This document shows positions 18,610 through 28,700 of a DNA stretch of 37,107 bases, piece after piece. This DNA is from Paulinella micropora (taxonomy: Eukaryota; Cercozoa; Imbricatea; Euglyphida), in the NCBI GenBank assembly GCA_009731375.1, contig BJOX01000145.1, positions 64,677-101,783 of the forward strand, in the 5' to 3' direction. How positions within the stretch are numbered: position 1 is the first letter of the stretch; each line of letters begins with the position of its first letter. The notes under the pieces were generated by a model. It was not told where the DNA came from and searched no databases. It worked only from the letters and a program-made list of their open reading frames with translations. The position numbers were made by a program, and so were the translations under genes.

Positions 18610-20750
18610 CTAGAGTGTTCTAGATTTTCCGGATCGTACTGAGACATCATCCTCCTCTAGGTCTGAGTGTCCGTCTATTTCCCGTCTCTTCCTATCAAAC
18701 TCTTTCTTCCTCGGTGCTGCCTGTTCCGGGCTGAAAAACTTGTATGCATCTCCTGAGTGTAACTTACGCAAATATGCGTTCAGTGTACCCCCTCTCGCTT
18801 CTACTTCATGCCATATCTTCATCAGGTGGGCATCGATCGCACTATAAAAAGGGCAAATCGGTTGTCGTGATTCTTAGCTAAATCGAGTATCCCATAATCT
18901 GTTATTGCAAACAGTTCTGAGTAAAACTCGTTCTCTTTGCAGTCCGGGTCGTAACGCAATCCCTCTTTCACTACTATCGGTTCTGCTCCCTTCGTCAGTG
19001 CATATAGCAACCTAGCTATTTCAGTCTTCTCAGGTCTTGGATGTCCTTCGCTATGTCTGTACTCACACTCCCACTTAGCTCTTTCCTTAGCTTTCGTACT
19101 TTGAGTGTTCTTAGCTGCTCTTTTCTCTATGACTGTCTCTCTTGTGATCAGTGGTGTGCCTGCTGCATGCTTTAGAAATACTTCGTTAACAGCCCAAAAC
19201 ACATCTGTCAACAGTCCGTCTGATTCAGCCACTCTCTCTCCCTCTCTTCGTCATTCTCACAATGTCTCCTGTCTCATCTTCCATTATGCACAGGTTGTTC
19301 AGCTGTTCACTTATTCTCTTAAAGTCTTCAAAGCCTATCACCTTTCCGTGTTCTCTGTCTCTTTTACTGCTCTTCCCCACAGGTGTGTCGTGTGTGTGTG
19401 TGTGTCACTGGCTTGCTGTGCTTGTGATTCTACACTGTCTCCTACTCTGTCTATCGGGGACGGACCTTGTGGGAGTAGCGATGGGGGCCAAGACTTCCCT
19501 TCTCTTGTCCCTCCTACATGCTCATCAGCCTCATCGAATGCAATCTCTTTTTCAGCTCTAGTCCCGCCGGTCCTTGCCTCATTCCCTGGCAAAACAGCAT
19601 CATTCCGTGAAACTGAACTAACTACTTTCTTACCGAGTTTTTCGACACTTTGCTTGTCTTTTTCCCCGATATTTGCGGAACTTAGCGAGTCTTTCTTCAC
19701 GGGTTTTGCCGTATCTTTGAGCGAAACTTGCTGTGCAATCACCCCCTTTCCCTCCCTCTCTCTCTGTATTCGTATCATCTCACTCTCTGATGGAAAGTCA
19801 CGGGAAGGGCGTGGGGACGTGATGGGTCTTGTAACAGGTCAATAGACGGAAATAGAGGGTCTTGGCGAGCATGGTACCCGCACAAATCTGCATACGCTAG
19901 CCTTTTTGCTTCCTCTCCCGCCTTACCCCAACTCCCCCCCTGTCCAAACTTAACCCCACACTGCTCTCCTTTCCAGTTAAGCCCTTGACAAAGAATGGTT
20001 AGTGGGCCTGTTGTTTTGCTCTGAGGTGTGGATGTAGTGGGATGTGGTGTTTTTTTCTTTGTCTGTCTAGAGTTCTGAGGGGGTGTGGGTGTCGGTTTCT
20101 CTTTTTCTTTCCGTTTCTCTTTTACTTTTGATTGAGAGGGTTTTGGTTGCAATGGTGAGGGTTGCACGCGTTGCGTGGGTGGTGAGGTGGTGAGGGCAGG
20201 AGTTGTTGTTGTAGAGGTGTCGGGGTGTTGAGCACTAGTGAGAGTGCGTTGTGGGGGGTTGTGGGGTTTTTCTCGGAGTGTGTTTCGAGCCAATGGAGCA
20301 CTCGACAGTCCCCCCCCCCCCCACGAGCTCTAGTGGGTTGTTCCAAGGGTTTATTGTCACTTTGCTCCGTTTGGGGCTCACTTTCCTCCTCGCCCTCTTG
20401 CTCAGCTTCACGAGCAATTATTCTTTCCCCACTTTTAATGTTACCCTCCATTGCATCCTCTCCACCCTCCATAATGACTAGCTCGTACTATTCCTCTTCA
20501 GAGCTGTCTTCCCCCTCAGAATTATCTCCTTCTTCCTCTTCACCCTCCTCTCCTACTTCTCCCCTCATTAGAGTAACTCCTTTGGCTCCTTTCTTTCGAA
20601 CTTGCCATTCTTATCTCTCTGCTTTTCTTTAGAGGAGTTAGAGTGAGAGAAGTTTGAACAGGTTCGTTTGGGGTTTGACTTAAGTTTGGGGCAAAAACGC
20701 TTAGTGTGTCCAGTTTGGTGGCAGTGTAGCATGTTGCCGTGAGCCACCAT
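18610..20750 (-). pseudogene. Copia gag end and gag-pol linker, many frame breaks
   Basis: Minus-strand ORF pieces occur at 20750-20568, 20472-20122, 20293-19775, 19778-19338, 19232-18822 and 18822-18610. The first holds a nucleocapsid-type zinc knuckle, HCHQTGHTKRFCPK near 20710, which keeps C-X4-H-X4-C but lacks the first Cys (Met in its place). The next pieces are low-complexity (Pro/Thr/Gln/Lys). Two overlap across a run of 14 C at about 20310-20323, a likely slippage site. Piece 19232-18822 (FWAVNEVFLKHAAGTPLI, then RFALFIVRS) looks globular but I do not recognise it. Plus-strand ORFs here are shadows. Confidence 0.5.
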
Positions 20751-20950
20751 TCCTGCTCTGAACTGTCACTATTCCCATTACCTTCGCCCGTTTTCCCTTT
20801 CCCGTTCTTTGTCCATTTCTTTTGTTTCTCTCTCTTTCCTCCTTTTTCTCCTCCCTCTCCCTCTCCAAACAGTAGATTCGCTCCCTTACCCTCTCTCTTT
20901 CTCTCTTTCTCCTTCCTACGTTCCTTTCTGAGTCTCTTCTGCTTTGCTTC

Positions 20951-21855
20951 TCACAACACGTAAATCTCTCTGGCCGACTCTACCATATCATCATGGGTTG
21001 GCCTGCTCGCTGCTGCTAATCTATAATGATCGTTGAGGTATGCAGGCCCATAGGCCTCATGCTCTGCCAGCTTCTTTAACAACCCATTTACTGCTTCTTC
21101 TGGCTCAAAAGGCTTCCCTCTCAGGGCCTCTAGCCAGTTCTTCTGCAGTAGATGTTGTGTTAGATACTCATCCATATCCTCTGTTGGTCTCGGTCTCATC
21201 TCTTTAAATGCTTTCTCCTCTATATATCTCGCCGCACCACTTAGATTACCGTATTTTTCTTTGACAATGCCGACTTTCTCAAACGGGCAATGAACCTTTT
21301 TGCTGCGGAGAAATTGAATCACTTTAGATTCCGAGAATGCTGTTGTTACGAGAAGTTGGAACATTCTGCAGCGATGCAGATATTGCTGCTCTTCTCTGTA
21401 TCTCTTCTTTCTCAGCAAGTACACATCCTTGTTGGTTCTTGTCATCGCTCTTTTCTTCGTTCTGTTCGCCCTATCCTCCCAAGCTTTCTTCTCTTCCTTT
21501 GAGAGGTCTTTCCAGTTGGCAGGTTTCTCTGTCGCTGTCTTCTGGTCTTGTGGTGTTTGGCTACCTCTCTGTCTCTGTTGTCGTGGTTGTTGTGTCTCTG
21601 TTTCATCTTCTTCGTCTGATCCCTCCGGTGCGTCCACCTCGTGTGGTTCTCTCGGTTCTTCCATTTCTAAGAATCTGCTTTTCTCATCCTGTCTCTATCA
21701 AAACCATACTTTGTTTTTGCTGCTTTATGGTCTTGGAAAGCATAATGAAACATATCCCCAAGTGTTGTGCTAATCCCGTAGGCATACTCTTCTATCTGGT
21801 AATAGCAACTCTGTAATTTTTTTTTGTTTCCGCTAAACACCGGTGTGTGTGACAT
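20951..21855 (-). pseudogene. Copia gag, one frame break
   Basis: The N-terminal piece (21855-21667, 62 residues) reads MSHTPVFSGNKKKLQSCYYQ, like the start of a retroelement Gag ('P.F.G....Y..W'). The larger piece (21664-20951, 237 residues), in another frame, is acidic at first. It is then helical: WKDLSKEEKKAWEDRANRTK, QQYLHRCRMFQLLVTTAFSE and WLEALRGKPFEPEEAVNGLL. A shift near 21665 would join them. Gag forms the particle in which reverse transcription takes place. The ATG at 21855 lies about 60 nt inside the primer site, a normal short leader. Confidence 0.6.
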
Positions 21856-21898
21856 TAATTATCTCATGCTAATCGCATGATGCCGAAATTCGTTTCCC

Positions 21899-21914
21899 CA
21901 GCGGCTCATAATCG
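21899..21914 (-). promoter_or_regulatory. Copia primer binding site resembling a tRNA-Met anticodon arm
   Basis: Plus-strand sequence CAGCGGCTCATAATCG directly abuts the LTR (1 nt gap). CTCATAA is a typical seven-base methionine anticodon loop (anticodon CAT). On the element strand it is complementary to the 5' half of such a tRNA, ending just past the loop. Copia of Drosophila is known to prime from a cleaved initiator tRNA-Met fragment ending near position 39; the same arrangement is inferred here. Confidence 0.5.
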
Positions 21915-21915
21915 T

Positions 21916-21993
21916 TGATTAGGTAATTGCCCGGTCACTCACGGACCTAATACCTTTACACTCCGGTTTGCTGAGGGACTCCGTTAGAAGCCA
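21916..21993 (-). repeat. 5' LTR of the copia element, inner part (right copy, split)
   Basis: The 78 bp match 13753-13830 with two or three substitutions. The LTR is interrupted after GCCA (21990-21993) by gypsy-2 and continues at 32610. Confidence 0.85.
21990..21993. repeat. Target site duplication of gypsy-2, left copy
   Basis: GCCA immediately precedes the gypsy-2 5' LTR. The same GCCA follows the 3' LTR at 32606-32609. The uninterrupted copia LTR on the left has GCCA once (13827-13830), which shows the empty site. Confidence 0.9.
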
Positions 21994-22230
21994 TGTAGGC
22001 ATCACCCCCCGGATAGCCGGTAAAAAATACCTTTTCCTGGTGACAGGTGCACCAGCTTGTTTTTCAGTATTATTTGTCCGGATTGGACCTGATGCCATTT
22101 TATTCCTGGTCTGTTGCCGTTTTCCTTTTTGGCTTCACTGAGCTAATACAACGAGACATCATTCTCATTCTTGAGGACTGTGTTTGGTTGTATTACCGAC
22201 TTTTTACGAGCTATCGTTGGGGGCATTACA
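21994..22230 (+). repeat. 5' LTR of gypsy-2
   Basis: The 237 bp run from TGTAGGCATCACC to GGGGGCATTACA, with terminal TGTA/TACA. It is nearly identical to 32368-32605 and diverged from the gypsy-1 LTR. It should hold the promoter; no strong TATA box was identified. Confidence 0.92.
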
Positions 22231-22250
22231 TTTGGAGTCCACATCACTAG
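22231..22250 (+). promoter_or_regulatory. Primer binding site of gypsy-2
   Basis: The leader begins TTTGGAGTCCACATCACTAG. Read the usual way, TGG at 22233 pairs with a tRNA 3' CCA. Read from the LTR edge, its complement ends in GTGGACTCCAAA, which contains CTCCAAA, a tryptophan-type anticodon loop, as in internal priming. The sequence alone does not decide. Confidence 0.45.
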
Positions 22251-23016
22251 GGTGATTTCTTTCTGCTTTGCCACACAGGCAACAGAGTGAATTTTCACTG
22301 ACCTGTCTCACACGGGGACGTCAGACGAAAACAAATACTCCAACACAGCTCCCTCATAACTCTTTCACAAAACAAATAATTTGATTGGTCTCAAGCAGGT
22401 GTCTCGTACCCTCTAGCCCAATCAGTATCTGTGTGCTCACAAGGAGACATCAGATACAAACTCTCTGTCGTTCTTGCTGTTCTCACACAGAGACCAAGAA
22501 GAAGGAGGTGGACAGAAGAGTGAAGGAACACACACAAAACACAAACAAGCATAGGGACAGGAGCACAACACTCTACCCTTCTAGTTTGTGCATTTATCTG
22601 CATTATCTCACACATACGTCAGAGTATTTTTGCAAATCTCTGATCGTTTTCTAAAGGTAGGTCTGAGAACCTATCCGACCGACTGTCGACTTCTCAAGGA
22701 GAGCTTTTCTAGCTTCTCTATTACTATCTGTGTGTAGGTCCAAGTGCCTCATACTAGATACAATATAGAAAAGAAGGAGGAGAAAGTAATCTGAGTAAGG
22801 AGAACAAGAAATCGGAGAAAGTCTCAAAGACTATTTTTCTCAAACAAAAACAAACATACAAACAGTGTTTCATAGAGGACAGGGAATCTTATCCTACCCT
22901 CTCTATTAGTTTCTCTCTTCACTAGTCAATCGACTGAAGGAGGAACAGAACACAAACGAACAAAAACCAAACATAGGAGCTGACACTGTCCTCCTGTTGA
23001 TCACTACTACGACATC
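22251..23016 (+). other. Leader of gypsy-2
   Basis: About 765 nt between the primer site and the gag ATG, without a conserved ORF. It is rich in ACA and GAAGGAG motifs. A packaging signal would be expected here, but none can be pointed to. Confidence 0.5.
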
Positions 23017-25710
23017 ATGTCGACAGAGACCGCCGAAGTGAGTGAATTCTCGGAGGCAGATCAAAGAAGAGAAAGAGGAGGAGGAGGAGGAGGAAGAGGA
23101 TTGAATGAAGGAGGAGGAGGAGGAGGAAGAGGATTGAATGAAGGAGGAGGAGATGAAGGAGTAGGAGGAGGAGTAGAAGAGGGCTGGGATGATGAAGGAA
23201 GATATGGAGGAGACGAAGATGAAGGAGGATTTGAACAAGAAGAGACGGGAGGAGGAGGAGCATATGGTAATCCCTTACCACCTGCCTACACGGGAGGAGG
23301 AGGACGAAAAATGATCGACTTGATTCATAGTGATGGAGAGGAGATCACAGTGGAGGAACAACAGTGGGTGCAAGACCACTATGACCTCACTAAAGAAGAG
23401 TTTGATAACAAGATGGGGGTAGAGAAGGACACCTATGTGTGGATCCCTCAGGATCAAAGAAGAGAGAAAAGTCGTGCTAAAAAGGATGTCTATATCCTAT
23501 TATCAAACACAGCACAGCTCCTCGGCAAACTGGTCTCTGATCCAGAAGAGAGAAAGAAGATACAGCATATCAAGTTTGGGGACACACACACCCACCTTGA
23601 ATTACTCGATGCTATCTTTGGGGTGTACACTCAAACCCTGATTTGGGAACGTACATACGGCCCACGATGTGAGGGTTACCTCCAGTACACAAACCCAAGA
23701 GCAACGGCCAGATTCCTCGCGACTGGTCAGGAGGCAGTCGATGTAACAAAAATGAAGACCAATCTGGGTTCGAAAAACTCGAGTGGCATATTTCATTTTT
23801 TTACAATGGAAATAAAGGCCTTGGAGGAGGGGAAGGCAGAGATGGAAAAAAGCATTAAGGCAGCAGGAGAAACTCATCCTGTGATTGATGAGTTAGAGAA
23901 GACCGACAGAGTTCTGACCAAGATCAGACTGTTGATGGGTGCGTTACTGCACAAGGAGGCATGGAAGAGATGGATTCCTACCAAGGATCACTCTGTCCTT
24001 AAATCACTTAGTAACGCACCACCGGTCGCCAACAAAGCAGGTGTTGACCAATATGTGGAGAAATATAATTTTCTCAGATCTGCTTCTGAATTGGTGGCCT
24101 TTATCACTCATGCTCAAAAGCTGGTGATATCTGAGAAGAAGAAGGCGAAAGAGAATGAGGAGTTCGAGAAGACGATGAGACTGGAAAGAATGAAAGCAAA
24201 AGTGAGTGGTGCAAAGACACACCCTCCGACATATTTGACCCCACCAGCTCCTGCCCCACCAGCCCCTGCACCCTCGGGCTCAACTACGGTGGTGGTCACA
24301 AACACGGAGAAGAAGGACAGACAGAACATCATAAATGCCTTCAAGGGGAAGAAAGGAGGAGTGGCAAGTCTCATGCTATATGCCAAGACGAGCTCAGACA
24401 AAGACTCTGATGCTTCGCTTTTGAGCAAGCTCAAAGAGATCAATGCCTGCATGAAGGCTTTTCCTTGCGACGAAACGCAGGAATACGAGGCCCTTGTTAC
24501 TGTTTTTGACCAATCTCTAGTCTCGGAGGGATTTGATCTGACACAGTACAAGTTTTTGAGAAAGAAGGAGGAGATTAAGAGAAACAATGCAACAGGCCTA
24601 GACGCTCAGTGTGAACTGGCGGTGGCCACACTCATTTCATATTTTCAATCTCATGGATACCAGCATCTCTGCACTGGTACTCTCATAGGATTTGAAATCT
24701 TTGAGACAGTGGCGATGAGTTTGAGGAGTGCTGTTGGCTTGGCGGCGACCCTTACGGAGGTAGTTTCCTCCTATGGGCTATTCTATGGCCGCAAGTCGAT
24801 CATCCTCTATTTCTTTTCGGCGTTACACACAGTTAACCCGAGTAAGCTTACTCAGCTCATACAACAATGCTCGACGTTTAGCTCAGTGAAGTCCAAGAAC
24901 TTCCTCGAGACACACGTGTTCGAAAATACGGTTCAAAGCGTTGCTCCGTCAGCACTGTTTCAAGAAGTGATGAGTGCATGCTCAAACATGGACTCGCTCA
25001 CGGAGGCACATACGGCACAGGCAGGCGGTGTACCTGTTGGCGCACAAGCCACGTACACAAACAGAGTTGCCGGTTGGAAGAGACAGAGAGAGCCAGACCT
25101 GAAGACCGCATGTTGGAGGTGGTTCGCGGGCTTGCAGTGTAAGGCACAGATGGAGAACAGAGACTGCTCTTTCAATCATGATAGGCAGAACCCAACAGCA
25201 AGGGCAAATTTTCTGAGCAGGACGGAAGGCAAGGAACCGGGCCTTTTCAATATGCTTCAGATTGCCGCTGTGAACGAAGGTTGGTATGCCAATATGTGTG
25301 ATGATGAGGAGTTACGAGAGGCAATCATTACCTACATGAAGAGGATGAAGGAGAAGAAGGAGGAAAGGGAGAGACAAAAGAACTTAAAGGCCTCTCAAAG
25401 AGGACGAGAAGGAGGAGCAGGAGCAGGAGGACGAGGAGGAGGAGGAGGAGGAGGAGGACGAGGAACATGGAGAGGAGCCTCGAGGTGGCAGGGAACCCCT
25501 CAGAGAGGAAGAGGAGGAGGTCGGGGATATACCCCTTATGGAGGGAGAGCTGTTCGAGCTCCAGCCCCCCCACCCAGAGGAGGAGGAGGCTCGTGGGCAA
25601 GCTCCAACCCAAATTTCGGTCGAGCTCAGGCCTACAACACTGCCTCGGAGACCGATACGTCATCCTACCCGGACACTACTCAAGGTAATCGTTTCGAGGT
25701 GGTGGAATGA
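23017..25710 (+). CDS. gag: Gag of gypsy-2, with CCCH-like finger and RGG tail
   Basis: 897 residues, ATG at 23017. The N-terminal 100 residues are Gly/Glu/Arg-rich, with a repeated RGLNEGGGGGG-type unit. Two helical regions follow (about 100-400 and 430-690), separated by a Pro-rich hinge with PAPAPPAPAPSG (about 402-422). They probably contain the capsid fold, although no major-homology motif is obvious. Near the C-terminus Cys699, Cys708, Cys717 and His721 form C-X8-C-X8-C-X3-H, a CCCH-like pattern, in place of the usual retroviral CCHC knuckle. A long RGG/RG-rich tail (about 795-860) is a typical RNA-binding region, and the end is Ser/Thr-rich. The protein should package the element RNA. 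It stops at a UGA (25708-25710) that is in frame with pol. The function is inferred from position, length and RNA-binding features. Confidence 0.8.
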   Translation: MSTETAEVSEFSEADQRRERGGGGGGRGLNEGGGGGGRGLNEGGGDEGVGGGVEEGWDDEGRYGGDEDEGGFEQEETGGGGAYGNPLPPAYTGGGGRKMIDLIHSDGEEITVEEQQWVQDHYDLTKEEFDNKMGVEKDTYVWIPQDQRREKSRAKKDVYILLSNTAQLLGKLVSDPEERKKIQHIKFGDTHTHLELLDAIFGVYTQTLIWERTYGPRCEGYLQYTNPRATARFLATGQEAVDVTKMKTNLGSKNSSGIFHFFTMEIKALEEGKAEMEKSIKAAGETHPVIDELEKTDRVLTKIRLLMGALLHKEAWKRWIPTKDHSVLKSLSNAPPVANKAGVDQYVEKYNFLRSASELVAFITHAQKLVISEKKKAKENEEFEKTMRLERMKAKVSGAKTHPPTYLTPPAPAPPAPAPSGSTTVVVTNTEKKDRQNIINAFKGKKGGVASLMLYAKTSSDKDSDASLLSKLKEINACMKAFPCDETQEYEALVTVFDQSLVSEGFDLTQYKFLRKKEEIKRNNATGLDAQCELAVATLISYFQSHGYQHLCTGTLIGFEIFETVAMSLRSAVGLAATLTEVVSSYGLFYGRKSIILYFFSALHTVNPSKLTQLIQQCSTFSSVKSKNFLETHVFENTVQSVAPSALFQEVMSACSNMDSLTEAHTAQAGGVPVGAQATYTNRVAGWKRQREPDLKTACWRWFAGLQCKAQMENRDCSFNHDRQNPTARANFLSRTEGKEPGLFNMLQIAAVNEGWYANMCDDEELREAIITYMKRMKEKKEERERQKNLKASQRGREGGAGAGGRGGGGGGGGRGTWRGASRWQGTPQRGRGGGRGYTPYGGRAVRAPAPPPRGGGGSWASSNPNFGRAQAYNTASETDTSSYPDTTQGNRFEVVE

Positions 25711-25713
25711 CTG
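25708..25713 (+). promoter_or_regulatory. In-frame UGA between gag and pol (possible readthrough site)
   Basis: The codons read GTG GAA TGA CTG GAG GGG. The frame stays open from 25711 into pol at 25744 and onwards to 31524. UGA followed by C, in particular CU, is a known leaky context. No in-frame ATG occurs in pol until residue 50 (MITDANRK), so readthrough is the simplest way to make a full Pol. Confidence 0.55.
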
Positions 25714-28700
25714 GAGGGGGAAGAAGAGAGGAAGGAGAAGACTGTGAAGTTTAACCCTAAAGTCACAGTGCTTTCTAATGCTGTTGTGCAGACTGGGCCA
25801 ACGCTTCCTCTATGTGAAAACAAAGATGTGGGTACACAGAGACTGCAGCCCCAAGGTAGTCTCATACCCGTTCATACAGCACGGTTACCAATGATAACTG
25901 ATGCAAATAGGAAGGCGAGACTTGCGATGGAGGCGAGGAGGCCAATGGCAGACGTATCGCCTCGGCCAAGCAAACAACCACGAACAGACTCAATGTCTAC
26001 GGTCGCGGCGGGTGGCGAGCAAAAAGACAATGTGTGTACTCAAGTACCACAAGACAATGTCGCTCAAATAGTAAACGCACCAGTACCGCAGAATAATAAA
26101 AATGTTAATGAGGTGAAGCAGGAGGAGAAGAAGGAGGAGTTGAAAAACTTAGAGACAAGACTCCAAAATTTGGAACGTAAAGTTCTTGTTCTCGCAGCCA
26201 ATATACACAGGCCCGATGCTCTGTGTTATACGGAACTTTATTGTGAAACATTGAAGACAATATTAAAAGTTGGTAATGATACGATGGCGAATATTAATAT
26301 TGTCGGCCGGAAGTTTTTTAATCGATACCGGGACTGGGTGGACGGAAATATGAAAAAGTCAACGGGCACTCTCAAAGGAGTGAGCAGCCGGACGGATATC
26401 ACGGGAATCATCACACTGACCTTTAAATTGAAATCCGCACGAGTATACCGTATGGACCTCTATGTCGTCCCCGGTTACCACGGGTCAATATTACTATCGT
26501 ATGACCAATTGGCTACGATGGGGGCTGTGATTGATTGCGCCGCACGGCGAGTGATATATGGAGTAAAAAGAGGAGAAGAGAACGATATTGATCCCTTCAA
26601 CGCTACTGACTCTTATGAGGCTTATGAGCTGAGTCTAGCGACGGATCACAAAAAGATGGCCATCGCACATGAGGCACTTGAGGTGTACGTTCACCCCCAT
26701 GTCGTAAGACCGGATGAACTGTCCTGGACCGACAATTGGGAATCCCAAGTGTGCACTGTCACAGTTCCGACATGCCATTGGGACAAAAAGTCTATTGATG
26801 ACTTAATCGAGAAGCGAAAGGAGGAGATTATATGTGTCGCACAAAGAAGCCCGTCGTTGGCGAGATTCGCGGAAGGAGTAGGAACAGATGTCCATATTAC
26901 TAACGGATACTGTTTCCATGCGAAAGTAGGAGAAGAAAAAAGGGAGGCGTTTGTACCAAGGAGAACGGGGCGAATCCCGGATACTCCACCAGAAACTATT
27001 AAAAGTTTTATTACTGATTTCTGGGGTGACGAGCCCACGTGGCCGCGTTCACTGTCTGAAGTGAAGAAATGCTTACGGACTTTATTCGAAAATAATAAGC
27101 CGTATACTATTATCCTGCCATATAATGAGAAGGCGATATGGGCGCAGGAAATAAGGGACCGGCTTATTGATCATCCTATACCGGTACCCTCTCGCAAGCA
27201 ACAGCTAGTGGTGGCTTGTCGTATGGGAACTCGTGAGCAGAGCAGTGCATACAAGCGGAAGCTCAGAGACCTCGACAAGTTGAAATTGATACCGCAAGCA
27301 TTCACATGCTTTGATGGTTTTTACACCCGTAAAGCTCCTTTGCAATACGCGAGACTCATTGACATGCTGGTGGAGCTCGGTAAAGATGATGAGCCGGACA
27401 CGGTCACGTATGAAAAGACGGGCCTAGATGATGTCTCGGAAGAGGACTTAGGCTTGGAGGAGGACAGAGAACCCCTCAAGCAGCATAAGCAGATGTCTGA
27501 TGAAGATTTTCAAGAGGCGGCGCGGAAAATATTGGAAGAAGGAGTAGGCACGGAGAAGGAGAAGGAGCTTTTAAAAGCCAAATTAGAGGCGAACAAGGAA
27601 ATTTTTGACCCTCCACATGCAGGTGGTGTCAAGCCTGAAGATTTCACTGCGGTTATTTACAAAATACCGGGTGCGGAGCCGTCACCGGCACCACGAAGGG
27701 CGAATTTGAGTATACATGAGGCGAAGATAGCGGAGGAGCTAGCAAGACAGCTGCTCAATGAGGACTTTATTGAGAGATCAACATCTCCAATAGTCTCACA
27801 ACCGAGAATAGTGCCGAAGCCAGGAGGAGAATGGCGCCTGACAGTTAACTATGCTCGTGTTAACAAGGTGCTGGAGGAAGAGAGAAATCCTCTCCCGACA
27901 TTAGAAGAAGGAAGGAGAGTACTGCGGAATGCAAAATTCTATTCGGTCATTGACCTTAAGAATGGCTTCTGGCAGATACCACTGGAGGAAAAGTCCAGAT
28001 GGCTGACGGCGTTTGTGGTGGGTATGGAAATATACCAATGGAAAGTGCTTCCGATGGGCCTCAAGCAAGCCCCAGGACTTTTCCAGAAGGCGATGCAGAA
28101 GATGTTGAGCAGTCAGTACGATGATTTGTCTGACGGTGGCTTTATGAGAAGGCGGGGACAGAAGGCGGGAGAATATGCATTTTGCTATATCGATGACATT
28201 ATCGTATACTCTAACACAATGGAGGAGCATATCGATCATTTGTCCGATATATTCAGGCGCATCGGAGCTTTTGGCCTGAAGTGCAATCTAAAGAAGTGTC
28301 AACTTGCCAAGACGAGTGTGACATACTTAGGGTACGAGATCTCCCATAATCGAGTCTCGATATCCAAAGAGAAGAGGGAGGAGATTATGAATCGACCGAT
28401 ACCGAAGAACCGCACTGAATTGCACTCATTCCTTGCGATGGCGCAATACTATAGCCAGTTTATACCCGATTGGGGTGCAACACGGGCTAAAGTGGAGAAA
28501 ATGATAGATTTTGGAGACTTTGAGAAGTGGGACGAAGAGGCTTTGCAAGCGTTTCATGCGCTCAAAGATCTCATTTACAAAGACCCGAAAGACGGAGGAC
28601 TGGTGTTAACGATGCCCGACTTTACGAAACAATTCGTAGTCGATACAGACGCATCTAAGTTTGCGATTGGGGCTGTATTACAACAAGAGGATGAGGAGAA

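Noticed and set aside
19105-19845. Plus-strand 246-residue ORF in the copia gag-pol linker
   Set aside because: It is Ser/Leu/Phe-rich, antisense to the element and has no domain; it is a shadow of the minus-strand frames.
21893-21925. A tRNA-Met gene near the copia LTR
   Set aside because: Only an anticodon-arm-like string is present; no acceptor, D or T arms surround it. It is better read as a primer binding site.
22906-23281. Minus-strand Ser/Leu-rich ORFs over the start of gypsy-2 gag
   Set aside because: They are antisense of the Gly/Arg/Glu repeats in gag (GGAGGA runs); no independent support.
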